From Candidatus Omnitrophota bacterium (GTDB lineage Bacteria; Omnitrophota; Gorgyraeia; JABMRN01; RBG-13-46-9): a stretch of DNA of 37,921 nucleotides. A model generated the notes under the pieces. That model saw nothing but the letters and a program-made list of their open reading frames with translations, was not told the origin of the DNA and did not search any database. Below are positions 1 through 9,691 of this stretch, piece by piece. Positions within the stretch are counted from its first letter, which is position 1, and each line of letters begins with the position of its first letter. The stretch lies in assembly GCA_016782445.1 (NCBI GenBank), contig JADHYM010000012.1, positions 1 to 37,921 on the forward strand. The letters are read 5' to 3'. Both the position numbers and the translations under genes were made by a program.

Positions 1-1
1 A

Positions 2-358
2 TTCACTGCCTACGACTTAAGCGGACCGATTACGTTCTCCTATATATTGGAAGGCCCGGAGGGCTGGACCGGAACGCTTGACATAGGCGGAGAGATCGAG
101 TATCACTTCTCGGGCATGATCAATCCGGAGCTTGTTGAGATAAACAATCTTTTAGCTGACCTTGCGTCCGGAGAAACAGACCCAGAAGCATCAGATAATC
201 AGGATATCTTCGGTGACCTTGAGGAACTTATAAGGCAGCTTATGGAAGCCAACCAGCCGAAACCGAACGCCCAGGTAGGAGGCAGCCCGAGGTCCAGGAG
301 CTCGAAACCCGAAGACTATCCCGGAATGAATTACGGCGCCAAATTAAGATGGAGATAA
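2..358 (+). CDS. 3' end of an unknown protein (CDS enters from the left edge; ORF track start at 47 is probably internal)
   Basis: Frame is open from base 2 (FTAYDLSGPITFSYILEGPEGWTG...) through the stop at 356-358, followed by a strong terminator hairpin. Confidence 0.6.
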   Translation, partial: FTAYDLSGPITFSYILEGPEGWTGTLDIGGEIEYHFSGMINPELVEINNLLADLASGETDPEASDNQDIFGDLEELIRQLMEANQPKPNAQVGGSPRSRSSKPEDYPGMNYGAKLRWR

Positions 359-384
359 TAGAGCAATAAGGATAAAACGCAAAT

Positions 385-420
385 AAAAAGAGGCTCTTTC
401 AAAAAGAGCCTCTTTTTATT
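385..420 (+). terminator. Rho-independent terminator
   Basis: Perfect 15-bp stem aaaaagaggctcttt (385-399) / aaagagcctcttttt (403-417) with T-rich 3' side, just after the stop at 358. Confidence 0.85.
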
Positions 421-459
421 TTCCCTATAATATGCTATAATATAAAAAAAGGTGAGTGC

Positions 460-663
460 ATGAAGAAAAAGAAAATATGGATGAATGTAGCGAAGTCCTT
501 CAAAGAGGCGGAGGAATTTGACATTAAATTCTGGAAAAGCGTAAGTGCCGAAGGTAAATTTTCAGCTATGTGGAGCATAGTGAAGGATTTCTATCATCTT
601 AGGGGAAAAAGTGGAAATAAGCGAAGATTACAGAGATCTGTTCAAAATATTAAACGCGCATAA
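460..663 (+). CDS. Small protein paired with the downstream nucleotidyltransferase (possible antitoxin/partner)
   Basis: 67-aa ORF (MNVAKSFKEAEEFDIKFWKSVS...RLQRSVQNIKRA) overlapping the next ORF by about 50 bp; preceded by a TATAAT box near 436. Confidence 0.6.
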   Translation: MKKKKIWMNVAKSFKEAEEFDIKFWKSVSAEGKFSAMWSIVKDFYHLRGKSGNKRRLQRSVQNIKRA

Positions 664-1063
664 AATAAGATACCTTATAGTAGGCGCCTATGCGGTGTCT
701 TTTTATACGGAACCCAGGTTTACAAAGGACATTGATGTTTGGGTAAAGCCCGATATCGACAATGCGAAAAAGCTGTATAATGCGCTCGTAGCATTCGGCG
801 CGCCGCTAAAAGAAGTAAAAATAGAAGATTTTACAAATGAGAAAACAGTTTATCAAATAGGCGTTGCTCCCGTTCGCATAGATATTATTATGGGGCTCGG
901 GGATCTGAAATTTGACAAAACTTGGAAGAGCCACGTCAAAACCAAATATGGCGGAATTAGCGTACAGATGATAGGCAAGAATGATTTAATTCATTCCAAA
1001 GACCTGGCAAAGAGGTCTCAAGATACCTTAGACCTAAAAAAACTAACCCGAGAAAAAAAATAG
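611..1063 (+). CDS. Nucleotidyltransferase-fold protein (AbiEii/MNT-like)
   Basis: IRYLIVGAYAVSFYTEPRFTKDIDVWV resembles the GG/A...DxD active-site region of minimal nucleotidyltransferases. Confidence 0.75.
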   Translation: MEISEDYRDLFKILNAHKIRYLIVGAYAVSFYTEPRFTKDIDVWVKPDIDNAKKLYNALVAFGAPLKEVKIEDFTNEKTVYQIGVAPVRIDIIMGLGDLKFDKTWKSHVKTKYGGISVQMIGKNDLIHSKDLAKRSQDTLDLKKLTREKK

Positions 1064-1086
1064 AAAAAAATAAATACATCGCGCAT

Positions 1087-2235
1087 GTGGATATGGACGC
1101 CTTCTTCGCTGCCATCGAGCAGCGAGATAATCCCGCCCTGCAAGGCAAGCCCGTTATAATAGGTGCAGACCCGAAAAAAGGAAAAGGCCGGGGTGTAGTT
1201 TCGACCTGTTCCTATGAAGCGCGTAAATACGGGATCCATTCTGCCATGCCTATCTCTATTGCCTTTCGCAAGTGCCCACACGCTGTTTTTTTACCGGTCA
1301 ATGGAAAAAAGTACGCCGAAACCTCAGAACAAATCTATAAAATATTATATGATTTCACGCCTGACGTAGAACCGGTCGGTATCGATGAAGCGTTTCTTGA
1401 TATTACGGGTAGCTGGAGGTTATTCGCTAAAAGTCCCACTGATTTATGCATGATGATAAAGGAGCGCATAAAGAAAGAAACTCTCCTTACTGCATCAGTA
1501 GGCCTCGCGCCGACCAAGATGGCGGCTAAAATAGCATCTGACCTTAAAAAGCCTGACGGGTTTGTCGAAGTGACAAAAGAAGGGCTTACCGATTTTCTGT
1601 GGCCGCTTGATATGACAAAACTCTGGGGCCTGGGAAAAAAAACAGAACCTTTACTGCGTACCAGGGGAATCAATACAATAGGCGATATAGCGAAAAAAAA
1701 TATAGAAGAACTTGCCGGAATGCTCGGGAAAAACGGAGAGCATTTCTGGTATTTAGCCAACGGAATAGACGAACGGGATGTTGAAACAGAGTCTGAGGCA
1801 AAATCAGTAAGTAATGAGTTTACATTCGAAAGAGATACGCTTGATAAAGGAAAAATAGAGGCCGCGCTTATGTCTCTTTGCGAGCAGGTCTCGGGCCGAC
1901 TAAGAAAAGATATGCTTCGCGGACGCACGATAACATTAAAAATACGCCTCGAGGGCTTCAAAACATACACCCGCGCCAGGACAATAGAAAAAGCGATAAA
2001 TTTTTCGGATGTTCTTTACAAACACATTAAAGACCTCTATAATAGGTTCGATACGAAGGGTAAGAAATTGCGGCTTGTAGGAGTGAAAGTTTCCAACCTT
2101 TCTTTCGTTCAATCAAAAGACAGCTTATTCGAAGACGCTTTTGAGCTTAAAACGGAAAATATACATAAGGCGATAGATAAGATACAAAAAAAATTCGGCA
2201 ACAATTCTATTCATAGAGGAACACGGGGAGGATAA
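1087..2235 (+). CDS. dinB: DNA polymerase IV (Y-family)
   Basis: DMDAFFAAIEQRDNPALQGKPVIIG, GIDEAFLDITGS, TASVGLAPTKMAAKIASDLKKPDG motifs; GTG start or a slightly upstream start. Confidence 0.95.
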   Translation: MDMDAFFAAIEQRDNPALQGKPVIIGADPKKGKGRGVVSTCSYEARKYGIHSAMPISIAFRKCPHAVFLPVNGKKYAETSEQIYKILYDFTPDVEPVGIDEAFLDITGSWRLFAKSPTDLCMMIKERIKKETLLTASVGLAPTKMAAKIASDLKKPDGFVEVTKEGLTDFLWPLDMTKLWGLGKKTEPLLRTRGINTIGDIAKKNIEELAGMLGKNGEHFWYLANGIDERDVETESEAKSVSNEFTFERDTLDKGKIEAALMSLCEQVSGRLRKDMLRGRTITLKIRLEGFKTYTRARTIEKAINFSDVLYKHIKDLYNRFDTKGKKLRLVGVKVSNLSFVQSKDSLFEDAFELKTENIHKAIDKIQKKFGNNSIHRGTRGG

Positions 2236-2236
2236 T

Positions 2237-3244
2237 ATGGCTGATTTCGAAAAACCGGAGGATCTGTTTGGGGACTCTAAGGATGAGTTCATTAAACAGG
2301 CAAAGGAAAAATTAGAGCGTTTCAAAACAACCGGCCCGACGATAATAATAGGCGTATTCCTGATTATTATAGCGCTTTTCAACAGTTTCTATTCAGTGGG
2401 TCCGGATGAGGTGGGCGTGATCCGGCGTTTTGGGAAGTACGTGAGAACGACAAATCCCGGCCTTCATCTTAAATTTCCCTTTATCGAAAAGGTTAATAAG
2501 GTAAAGGTGAAGTACATATTCAAGGAGGAGTTCGGATTCAGGACCACCCGTCCCGGCATTGTGACGCAATACTCGACGCGTGAATATTTTGACGAATCGC
2601 TCATGCTTACAGGGGACCTAAACGTCCTTGTAGTCGAATGGATAGTGCAGTTCAAGGTAAAGGACCCTGTAAAGCTTCTTTTTAACATAAGAAACCCGCA
2701 GGAAACAATACGCAACATATCGGAAGCCGTGATGCGGCAGGTTATAGGCGATAACACTGTAAACGAGGTGCTTACAACCCGCAGGGTTGAAGTCAACCAG
2801 GAGGTTCAGGATAATTTACAGGAAATTCTAGATTCCTATGACAGCGGGATACAGATCGTAACGGTTAAGCTTCAGGACGTAAATCCGCCCGACGAGGTTA
2901 AGCCGTCCTTCAACGAAGTAAATGAGGCAAAACAGGAAAAAGAGCAGGTAATAAACGAGGCCTGGGAAAAGTATAACAAGATCATACCCAGGGCCCGCGG
3001 CGAAGCCGAAAAAACAATTAAAGAATCCGAGGGATACGCTTTAAACCGCATTAACATGTCCAAGGGTGATGCGGCAAAATTCATAGCCACATGGGAGGCT
3101 TACAAAGAAGCAAAAGATGTTACGAAAAAGAGGCTTTATCTTGAAGCCCTTAATGAGATATTGCCGAAAGCAGGTAAGAAGTTCATCGTTGATTCCAAAC
3201 AGACGGGCATTCTACCGCTTCTCGATCTGAATAGAGGAGAATAA
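2237..3244 (+). CDS. hflK: HflK-like SPFH/band 7 membrane protein
   Basis: N-terminal TM segment, SVGPDEVGVIRRFGKYVRTTNPGLHLKFPF; adjacent to hflC. Confidence 0.9.
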   Translation: MADFEKPEDLFGDSKDEFIKQAKEKLERFKTTGPTIIIGVFLIIIALFNSFYSVGPDEVGVIRRFGKYVRTTNPGLHLKFPFIEKVNKVKVKYIFKEEFGFRTTRPGIVTQYSTREYFDESLMLTGDLNVLVVEWIVQFKVKDPVKLLFNIRNPQETIRNISEAVMRQVIGDNTVNEVLTTRRVEVNQEVQDNLQEILDSYDSGIQIVTVKLQDVNPPDEVKPSFNEVNEAKQEKEQVINEAWEKYNKIIPRARGEAEKTIKESEGYALNRINMSKGDAAKFIATWEAYKEAKDVTKKRLYLEALNEILPKAGKKFIVDSKQTGILPLLDLNRGE

Positions 3245-3246
3245 CA

Positions 3247-4203
3247 ATGAAGAAAATATTATCAATAGTAACGATAGCTGCGGTTGTAATAGGGTTCCTT
3301 GTAATAAGCGGAGCGGTATACACAATAGATGAAACGCAGCAGGTTGTCATAACGCAGTTCGGAGAGCCGATGGGCAAACCCATAACCGATGCGGGGCTTC
3401 ATTTCAAAGTGCCGCTTATCCAACAGGCGAATTATTTTGAAAAGCGGATACTCGAGTGGGACGGAAACCCCAATCAGATACCGACGAAAGACAAGCGATA
3501 CATCTGGGTTGACACGACAGCCAGATGGAAGATCGTAGACTCTCTAAAATTTCTTCAATCCGTAACAAATGAAACAGGCGCTCACGCCAGGCTCGACGAT
3601 ATCATTGATTCGGCTACAAGAGATTTCATAACAAGCCACAATCTTGTCGAGGTAGTCAGGGATACGAACAGGATCTTAAACGAGCAAACCACAGATGAAG
3701 AAGAATCAGTGGACCAGATCGCGGGTGAAATCGAGAAGATAGGAGTAGGAAGAGAGGCTATTACAAGAGGGATAGTACAGGAAGCGGCCAAGCTTATGCC
3801 TCAATACGGCATCGAGCTTATTGACGTGAGGATAAAGCGCATAAACTACGTCGCTGACGTGCAGAAAAAAGTGTTTGAAAGGATGATATCAGAACGTAAG
3901 CGCGCAGCGGAAAGCTATCGCTCCGAGGGTCAGGGCAAGAAAGCCGAAATAGAAGGCCAGATGGGAAAGGACCTGAACAGGATAAGCTCCGAGGCATACA
4001 AGGTCGCTGAAGAGATCAAGGGAAAAGCAGACGCCACAGCTATCGCGATATACGCAGACGCTTATAATCGAGACCCTAGTTTCTACGCATTTTTAAAAAC
4101 ACTGGATACCTACAAGGGAACAATCGATAAAGATACGACTGTCATTCTTACCACGGACAGCGAATATTTGACTTATCTAAAGAACACTTCGGGAGTAGAA
4201 TAG
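3247..4203 (+). CDS. hflC: HflC-like SPFH/band 7 membrane protein
   Basis: YTIDETQQVVITQFGEPMGKPITDAGLHFKVPLIQ; IDVRIKRINY; hflKC order. Confidence 0.92.
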   Translation: MKKILSIVTIAAVVIGFLVISGAVYTIDETQQVVITQFGEPMGKPITDAGLHFKVPLIQQANYFEKRILEWDGNPNQIPTKDKRYIWVDTTARWKIVDSLKFLQSVTNETGAHARLDDIIDSATRDFITSHNLVEVVRDTNRILNEQTTDEEESVDQIAGEIEKIGVGREAITRGIVQEAAKLMPQYGIELIDVRIKRINYVADVQKKVFERMISERKRAAESYRSEGQGKKAEIEGQMGKDLNRISSEAYKVAEEIKGKADATAIAIYADAYNRDPSFYAFLKTLDTYKGTIDKDTTVILTTDSEYLTYLKNTSGVE

Positions 4204-4212
4204 AAATTATCC

Positions 4213-4260
4213 AAGAAGTAGCCGAGGCTTACGCCTCTGCTACTTCTTAGGGTTTTTTTT
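4213..4260 (+). terminator. Rho-independent terminator after hflC
   Basis: aagaagtagccgaggc-ttac-gcctctgctacttctt hairpin followed by a run of eight T. Confidence 0.85.
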
Positions 4261-4301
4261 GCTTTTCTTGTTAGGATATAAAAAAGAATGCTCGCAGCTT
4301 A

Positions 4302-4329
4302 TTGACTTTTTATTGTCTTAATGTATTCT
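4302..4329 (+). promoter_or_regulatory. Putative sigma70-type promoter for the RlpA-like gene
   Basis: TTGACT (4302-4307), 16-nt spacer, TATTCT (4324-4329). Confidence 0.4.
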
Positions 4330-4339
4330 TTATGTTAAG

Positions 4340-4708
4340 GTGATAAAAATGAAGAATGCATTAATAATTTTAATATCACTCCTTATACTTATCGCGCCCG
4401 CTCAAGCGCCGGCAGAGATCGGAAAAATTGCATCATGGTACGGCGGAGGAGAAAAATTAAATAAACATACTGCAAACGGCGATGTTTTTAATCCCAAAGA
4501 AATGACATGCGCTTCATGGGATCACCCGTTCGATGCGCGTTTAAAAGTAACTAATCTTGAAAACGGAAAAAGCATTATCGTAAGGGTAAATGACCGTGGC
4601 CCGAATAAACGCCTGGGCCGGGCAATTGACCTTTCGCGCGAAGCCTTCCGAAAAATCGCCAACCTAAAACAGGGCCTGATTCCCGTCGATATCGAACAAC
4701 TTAGTTAA
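4340..4708 (+). CDS. rlpA: RlpA-like double-psi beta-barrel lipoprotein/secreted protein
   Basis: Signal peptide, GKIASWYGGGEKLNKHTANGDVFNPKEMTCASWDHPFDARLKVTNLENGKSIIVRVNDRGP. Confidence 0.88.
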   Translation: MIKMKNALIILISLLILIAPAQAPAEIGKIASWYGGGEKLNKHTANGDVFNPKEMTCASWDHPFDARLKVTNLENGKSIIVRVNDRGPNKRLGRAIDLSREAFRKIANLKQGLIPVDIEQLS

Positions 4709-4795
4709 AAAAAGCTACCCAAATTTGCCTATTCCAAACCAGGTTTGGAATGGGTTTCCTGATTGCAAAAGATGAAAAAGGTAGGTAGATTTTTA

Positions 4796-4824
4796 TTGAG
4801 TTCGCTCATGTTTTATGATAGAAT
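4796..4824 (+). promoter_or_regulatory. Putative sigma70-type promoter for the PilZ-like gene
   Basis: TTGAGT (4796-4801), 17-nt spacer, TAGAAT (4819-4824), 19 nt before the ATG at 4844. Confidence 0.5.
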
Positions 4825-4843
4825 AATTCTCCAGGAGTTAGAA

Positions 4844-5251
4844 ATGAAAAATAATCATACGAAAAATCATAACGGAAAAGAACGAAGATCATTTTTTCGC
4901 TATGAGCACAAAACGCCCATGCATTACAGCCTTGTGACAAAACCGCACGAAAAGGGCCTCATTTCTAAGACAATCCGCGCAATATCAAAAAACCTGCGCG
5001 CCTCAGGAGTTTTATTCGCCACTGATAAGGCGCATATTCCCGACCTCTCAAGTATCCTCATTCTGGACCTTGATTACCGCACGGCAAGAATCTGCGAAGA
5101 GCTGGAAAAACGAGCGCTGATCGTAAATAACAAGCTCCTCGGCAAGGTAGTGCGGCTTCAAAGGGTCGCTGATGACGCGGTCAATGTCGGAGTAGCCTTC
5201 ATAACGAAATCCGACAGCCTATCTGAAGACCTCAAGAAGCTCGTAGGCTAA
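4844..5251 (+). CDS. PilZ-domain-like protein
   Basis: ERRSFFRYEHKTPMHYSLV...AISKNLRASGVLFATD; start moved from 4763 to 4844 because of the AGGAG site and promoter spacing. Confidence 0.65.
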   Translation: MKNNHTKNHNGKERRSFFRYEHKTPMHYSLVTKPHEKGLISKTIRAISKNLRASGVLFATDKAHIPDLSSILILDLDYRTARICEELEKRALIVNNKLLGKVVRLQRVADDAVNVGVAFITKSDSLSEDLKKLVG

Positions 5252-5289
5252 GCACACATCTTTAGCGCTTCCCAAAACTCTAAAGTATA

Positions 5290-5319
5290 TTGACAAGATT
5301 TAATAATATAATGTATACT
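5290..5319 (+). promoter_or_regulatory. Sigma70-type promoter of the ilv operon
   Basis: Consensus TTGACA (5290-5295), 18-nt spacer, TATACT (5314-5319); ilvD ATG at 5367. Confidence 0.65.
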
Positions 5320-5366
5320 ATATATCTCATATAGCTCAAAATAGTACTATATAACGAAAGGACGCA

Positions 5367-7022
5367 ATGATGCGAAGTGATAGAGTGAAAAAAGGCCTGG
5401 AGCGCACGGCGAACAGGGCCCTCTTGTATGGAACGGGTATTTCGCCTTCAGTGATGTCTAGGCCCTTCATAGGCATAGCCTCAAGCTTTACGGATCTGAT
5501 CCCCGGGCATGTCGGAATGCGGCGGCTCGAAAGATTTATCGAACGCGGGGTCGCCTCCGGAGGAGGAGTGCCTTTTATCTTCGGTATCCCGGGCATATGC
5601 GACGGCATAGCCATGGGACACGAGGGAATGAAATATTCTCTTGCCTCCAGGGAGCTTATAGCGGACATGGTCGAGACGATCTGCAAGGCGCACCAACTGG
5701 ACGGGCTCGTTTGTCTTACTAACTGCGACAAAATAACCCCAGGCATGCTCATGGCAATAGCGCGTCTTGACATACCTTCTATCGTGGTGACGGCGGGGCC
5801 GATGATTTCCGGAAACTATGCCTCCCGGCGCTTGAGCCTTGTAAGGGATACTTTTGAGGCTGTCGGCAGGTTTAAAAATAATAAGATTTCCAAAGAGGAA
5901 CTTGAAGCGTTCGAAGTGTGCGCATGCCCGGCCCAGGGGTCGTGCCAGGGGCTTTATACCGCGAATACGATGGCGTGTCTCACAGAGGCGCTCGGCATGA
6001 GCCTTCCCGGTAGCGGGACAGCGCTCGCAGGAAGCGCGAAAAAGGAAAGAATCGCTTACGAGTCAGGCGTGAAGGTTGTGAGCCTTGTGAGGAGAAACAC
6101 GTTTCCAAAAACTATTTTGACCGGAAAGGCTTTCGACAACGCTATCAGAATGGACATGGCCCTCGGCGGCTCCACGAATACAGTGCTTCACCTTATGGCA
6201 ATAGCAAAAGAGGCTGGCATCGAGCTCAAACTTGAACATTTCAACGAAATAAGCGCTAAGACGCCGCACATAACGAATCTAAGGCCGGGCGGAGAATATT
6301 TCATAGAGGACCTTGAATACTCAGGCGGCGTGCCGGCTGTCATGAAGCGTCTTAAACTACATCTTGCCAACCTCCCGACCGTGAGCGGGAAGACAATACA
6401 TCAGATAGCCCAGGAAGCAAAGATATTTAACGATGATGTGATAAGAAGCGCGAAGAACCCGCATCACAAAGAAGGCGGGATATTCGTGCTTAAGGGAAAT
6501 CTTGCGCCCGAAGGCGCGGTTGTGAAACAGTCGGCCATAAGCAAGAAAAACGCGCGTTTTACGGGAAGTGCGAGAGTCTTTAACTCGGAAGAATCCGCCA
6601 TGAGTGCCATACTCTCGAAAAAAATAAAAAAGGGAGATTGCGTCGTGATACGTTACGAAGGCCCCAAGGGCGGCCCCGGGATGAGGGAAATGCTTGGGCC
6701 AACTTCGGCTATAGCAGGCCTTGGCCTGGGAGAAAGCGTTGCGCTTATAACGGACGGAAGGTTTTCAGGCGGTACCCGCGGTATAAGCGTTGGACACATA
6801 TCTCCGGAAGCTGCTTCGGGTGGGGTGCTCGCCATAATCAAAGACGGCGATAAAATTACGATCGATCTTAAAAAACGCTCGATCAACATAGACCTTTCGT
6901 CTTCTGAAATAAACGAACGGTTCGCTTTGTGGGAAGAGCCCGAACCAAAGATTAAGAAAGGATACCTCGCAAGATACGCAAAACAAGTTGGTCCCGCGAG
7001 CAAAGGAGCGGTGCTTTCATGA
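5367..7022 (+). CDS. ilvD: Dihydroxy-acid dehydratase
   Basis: [69 protein letters not shown]. Confidence 0.97.
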   Translation: MMRSDRVKKGLERTANRALLYGTGISPSVMSRPFIGIASSFTDLIPGHVGMRRLERFIERGVASGGGVPFIFGIPGICDGIAMGHEGMKYSLASRELIADMVETICKAHQLDGLVCLTNCDKITPGMLMAIARLDIPSIVVTAGPMISGNYASRRLSLVRDTFEAVGRFKNNKISKEELEAFEVCACPAQGSCQGLYTANTMACLTEALGMSLPGSGTALAGSAKKERIAYESGVKVVSLVRRNTFPKTILTGKAFDNAIRMDMALGGSTNTVLHLMAIAKEAGIELKLEHFNEISAKTPHITNLRPGGEYFIEDLEYSGGVPAVMKRLKLHLANLPTVSGKTIHQIAQEAKIFNDDVIRSAKNPHHKEGGIFVLKGNLAPEGAVVKQSAISKKNARFTGSARVFNSEESAMSAILSKKIKKGDCVVIRYEGPKGGPGMREMLGPTSAIAGLGLGESVALITDGRFSGGTRGISVGHISPEAASGGVLAIIKDGDKITIDLKKRSINIDLSSSEINERFALWEEPEPKIKKGYLARYAKQVGPASKGAVLS

Positions 7023-8704
7023 GTAAAATAACAGGCGCAGAAATATTAATTGAGTCGCTAAGGCGCGAGAAGGTGAAGATCATGTTTGGGTATCCGGGAG
7101 GAGTGCTCCTGCCGTTTTTTGATAAGCTGTATGACACCAAAGAGCCGCGCTTTATTTTGACGCGGCACGAGCAAGGGGCTGCGCATGCCGCAGACGGATA
7201 TGCGCGTGCTACGGGAAAAGTAGGCGTGTGCATAGCAACTTCCGGGCCGGGCGCTACAAATCTTGTTACCGGCATAGCTACGGCGTATATGGATTCTATC
7301 CCGATGGTTGCCATTACAGGCCAGGTAATGACAACCCTTATCGGAAATGACGCTTTTCAGGAAGCAGACATAACAGGCATTACAAGGCCCATAACGAAAC
7401 ATAATTTTCTGGTAAAGGATGTGAAGGACCTTGCGAATACGGTTAAAGAGGCATTTCATATTGCAAGAAGCGGCCGTCCGGGGCCCGTTGTTATAGATCT
7501 TCCGGTGGATGTGCAGAAAAACTCATACGAATTTCACTATCCGAAAGAAGCGAACATAAGAAGTTATTGCCCTACGCTTACAGGCCACAAGGGCCAGATA
7601 AAAAGAATGGCCAAAGCCATTGAGAAGGCCAGGAAGCCGATACTTTATGTGGGAGGGGGCGTTATAATTTCAGGCGCAGAAAAGGAACTCGCGGAGCTGG
7701 TCAGGAAAACCGGCATACCGGTTACCTGTACATTAATGGCAATAGGCGCTTTTCCGGGTACGCATAAACTAAATCTGGGCATGCCGGGTATGCATGGAAC
7801 GGCTTTCGCCAACCATGCTATCCAGGATTCTGATCTTCTCATTGCCGTTGGCTCAAGATTTGATGACAGGGTTACGGGGAAACTTGATGAGTTTGCCAAG
7901 CACGCAAAGATAATCCATATAGACATAGATCCTTCGAGCGTCAGCAAAAATGTTGTTGTCGACATACCCTGCATAGGGGACGCTAAGGAGGTTTTAAAAG
8001 AGCTTCTAAAGGATATCAAGAAAAAACCCGATATAAAGAACTGGGTAGCTAAGATAGATGAGTGGAGAAAAAAGGCTCCTTTGAGATATAAGAATGATGA
8101 CAAGCTAAGGCCCCAATATGTCGTTGAGGAGCTATGCAAGGCTACAAAAGGAAATGCGATTATCACAACAGAGGTCGGCCAGAACCAGATGTGGGCGGCA
8201 CAGTATTATACCCATGATAAACCAAGGACCTTTCTTACCAGCGGCGGCCTCGGAACAATGGGTTACGGTCTCCCGGCTGCTATAGGGGCGAAATTAGGAA
8301 AGCCTGATAAAATAGTCTTTGACATAGCCGGTGACGGCTCGATACAGATGAATATACAGGAACTTGCTACGGCCGTTCAGAATAAGATACATGTTAAGAT
8401 AGCGGTTCTCAATAATTGCTATCTCGGCATGGTCAGGCAGTGGCAGGAACTCTTTTTTAAAAAGAGGTATTCGCATACTTTTCTTGATACATGCGATTCC
8501 CCTAACCTTGTGAAGCTTGCAGAAAGCTACGGTGCTGTTGGCATTCGCGTGACTAAAAAGAAAGATGTAAGAAAAGCTATCGAGCGCGCGATAAAAACAA
8601 ATAATACGGTGTTGATAGACTTTAAGGTGGAGGAAGAGGAGAATGTCATGCCCATGGTTCCTGCAGGGCAGGCAATAAACAGGATGATCGGGGGCATGGC
8701 ATAG
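7019..8704 (+). CDS. ilvB: Acetolactate synthase large subunit
   Basis: [75 protein letters not shown] overlap with ilvD. Confidence 0.97.
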   Translation: MSKITGAEILIESLRREKVKIMFGYPGGVLLPFFDKLYDTKEPRFILTRHEQGAAHAADGYARATGKVGVCIATSGPGATNLVTGIATAYMDSIPMVAITGQVMTTLIGNDAFQEADITGITRPITKHNFLVKDVKDLANTVKEAFHIARSGRPGPVVIDLPVDVQKNSYEFHYPKEANIRSYCPTLTGHKGQIKRMAKAIEKARKPILYVGGGVIISGAEKELAELVRKTGIPVTCTLMAIGAFPGTHKLNLGMPGMHGTAFANHAIQDSDLLIAVGSRFDDRVTGKLDEFAKHAKIIHIDIDPSSVSKNVVVDIPCIGDAKEVLKELLKDIKKKPDIKNWVAKIDEWRKKAPLRYKNDDKLRPQYVVEELCKATKGNAIITTEVGQNQMWAAQYYTHDKPRTFLTSGGLGTMGYGLPAAIGAKLGKPDKIVFDIAGDGSIQMNIQELATAVQNKIHVKIAVLNNCYLGMVRQWQELFFKKRYSHTFLDTCDSPNLVKLAESYGAVGIRVTKKKDVRKAIERAIKTNNTVLIDFKVEEEENVMPMVPAGQAINRMIGGMA

Positions 8705-8741
8705 GAAAGCGGAAAGCGTAAAACTTAGGAAAGGTAGATAT

Positions 8742-9227
8742 ATGGCGAAATTCATATTAGCGGTTTTAGTTGAAAACAAATTCGGAGTGCTTGCGAGAAT
8801 TTCAGGGCTTTTCAGCGCGAGGGGCTTTAATATTAGTTCTCTCGCGGTTGCGGAAACAGAGGATCCTAGCGTTTCCAGGATCACCATGGTTGTGTCTGCC
8901 GATGAAAAAATCCTTGAGCAGATCAAGAAACAGCTTAATAAACTCATAGATGTCATAAAGATTATAGATCTTACCCAGAAAGACTGCATTGATAGAGAGA
9001 TTGTCCTGATAAGGATAAAGATGGATTCTAAAACGCAGGATAGGCTGATGCAGGTTCTGGACAATCTTAGCGCCGAGGTGCTTGCAAAAAGTAAAAACTC
9101 GGTTACTATTCAAGAGGTAGGTGATCAGAAGAAGATAAATGCGATGCTCGAACTTCTGAAACCGTTCGGAATACTGGAAATCGTACGGACAGGTAGAATA
9201 GCAATACAGGCCGAGAAAGGAGAATAG
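8742..9227 (+). CDS. ilvN: Acetolactate synthase small (regulatory) subunit
   Basis: ACT domain: LVENKFGVLARISGLFSARGFNISSLAVAETEDPSVSRITMV. Confidence 0.95.
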   Translation: MAKFILAVLVENKFGVLARISGLFSARGFNISSLAVAETEDPSVSRITMVVSADEKILEQIKKQLNKLIDVIKIIDLTQKDCIDREIVLIRIKMDSKTQDRLMQVLDNLSAEVLAKSKNSVTIQEVGDQKKINAMLELLKPFGILEIVRTGRIAIQAEKGE

Positions 9228-9276
9228 GTTGCAGGTTGCAGGTCACAGGTTGCAGGCTGCAGATTACAGGATGCAG
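9228..9276. repeat. Left arm of a heptad (NNNCAGG) repeat flanking the four-helix-bundle gene
   Basis: ttgcagg-ttgcagg-tcacagg-ttgcagg-ctgcaga-ttacagg-atgcaga, 7-nt period. Confidence 0.8.
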
Positions 9277-9630
9277 AGTTATAGGGATCTGGAAATATAC
9301 AGAACAGCGCATAGGTTAGCAGTTGAAATACATAAACTGACACTGGAATTACCAAAATTCGAAATTTATGAAGAAGGTTCTCAAATAAGAAGATCGTCTA
9401 AGGCTATATCTGCGAATATAGTGGAAGGATTCGGAAGAAAGAAGCATAAGCAGGATTATGTAAGATTTCTAATATATGCCCATTCTTCCTGCGATGAAAC
9501 AATGGAGCACCTTGATTATTTATTTGAGACAAAATCTTTAAAGAACCTAAAATTATACAAACAACTAATGGATAATTTAGTAACGCTAAGTAAAAAGATA
9601 AATAGATTCATACAGGTTGTAAGTTCGTAG
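9271..9630 (+). CDS. Four-helix-bundle protein (S23/IVS-type, TIGR02436-like)
   Basis: MQSYRDLEIYRTAHRLAVEIHKLTLELPKFEIYEEGSQIRRSSKAISANIVEGFGRKKHKQDYVRFLIYAHSSCDETMEHLDYL; track start 9229 lies in the repeat. Confidence 0.9.
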   Translation: MQSYRDLEIYRTAHRLAVEIHKLTLELPKFEIYEEGSQIRRSSKAISANIVEGFGRKKHKQDYVRFLIYAHSSCDETMEHLDYLFETKSLKNLKLYKQLMDNLVTLSKKINRFIQVVSS

Positions 9631-9672
9631 TCACCTTAAGGCTCGTAGCCTGTAACTTGCGACCTGTGGCTT
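9611..9672. repeat. Right, inverted arm of the heptad repeat
   Basis: gtagcctg-taacttg-cgacctg-tggc is the inverted counterpart of the left arm; caggttgtaagttcgtag at the end of the CDS can pair with it. Confidence 0.7.
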
Positions 9673-9691
9673 TAACAAAAGGAGAAATCAA

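Noticed and set aside
1335-1970. 211-aa minus-strand ORF opposite dinB
   Set aside because: Ser/Phe-rich shadow ORF opposite a confident CDS.
8294-9064. 256-aa minus-strand ORF opposite ilvB/ilvN
   Set aside because: Lies fully antisense to clearly homologous genes; composition looks like a shadow ORF.
9228-9276. CRISPR-like or ordinary microsatellite reading of the CAGG arrays
   Set aside because: Period is 7 nt with degenerate positions and inverted partner arms; not direct repeats with spacers.
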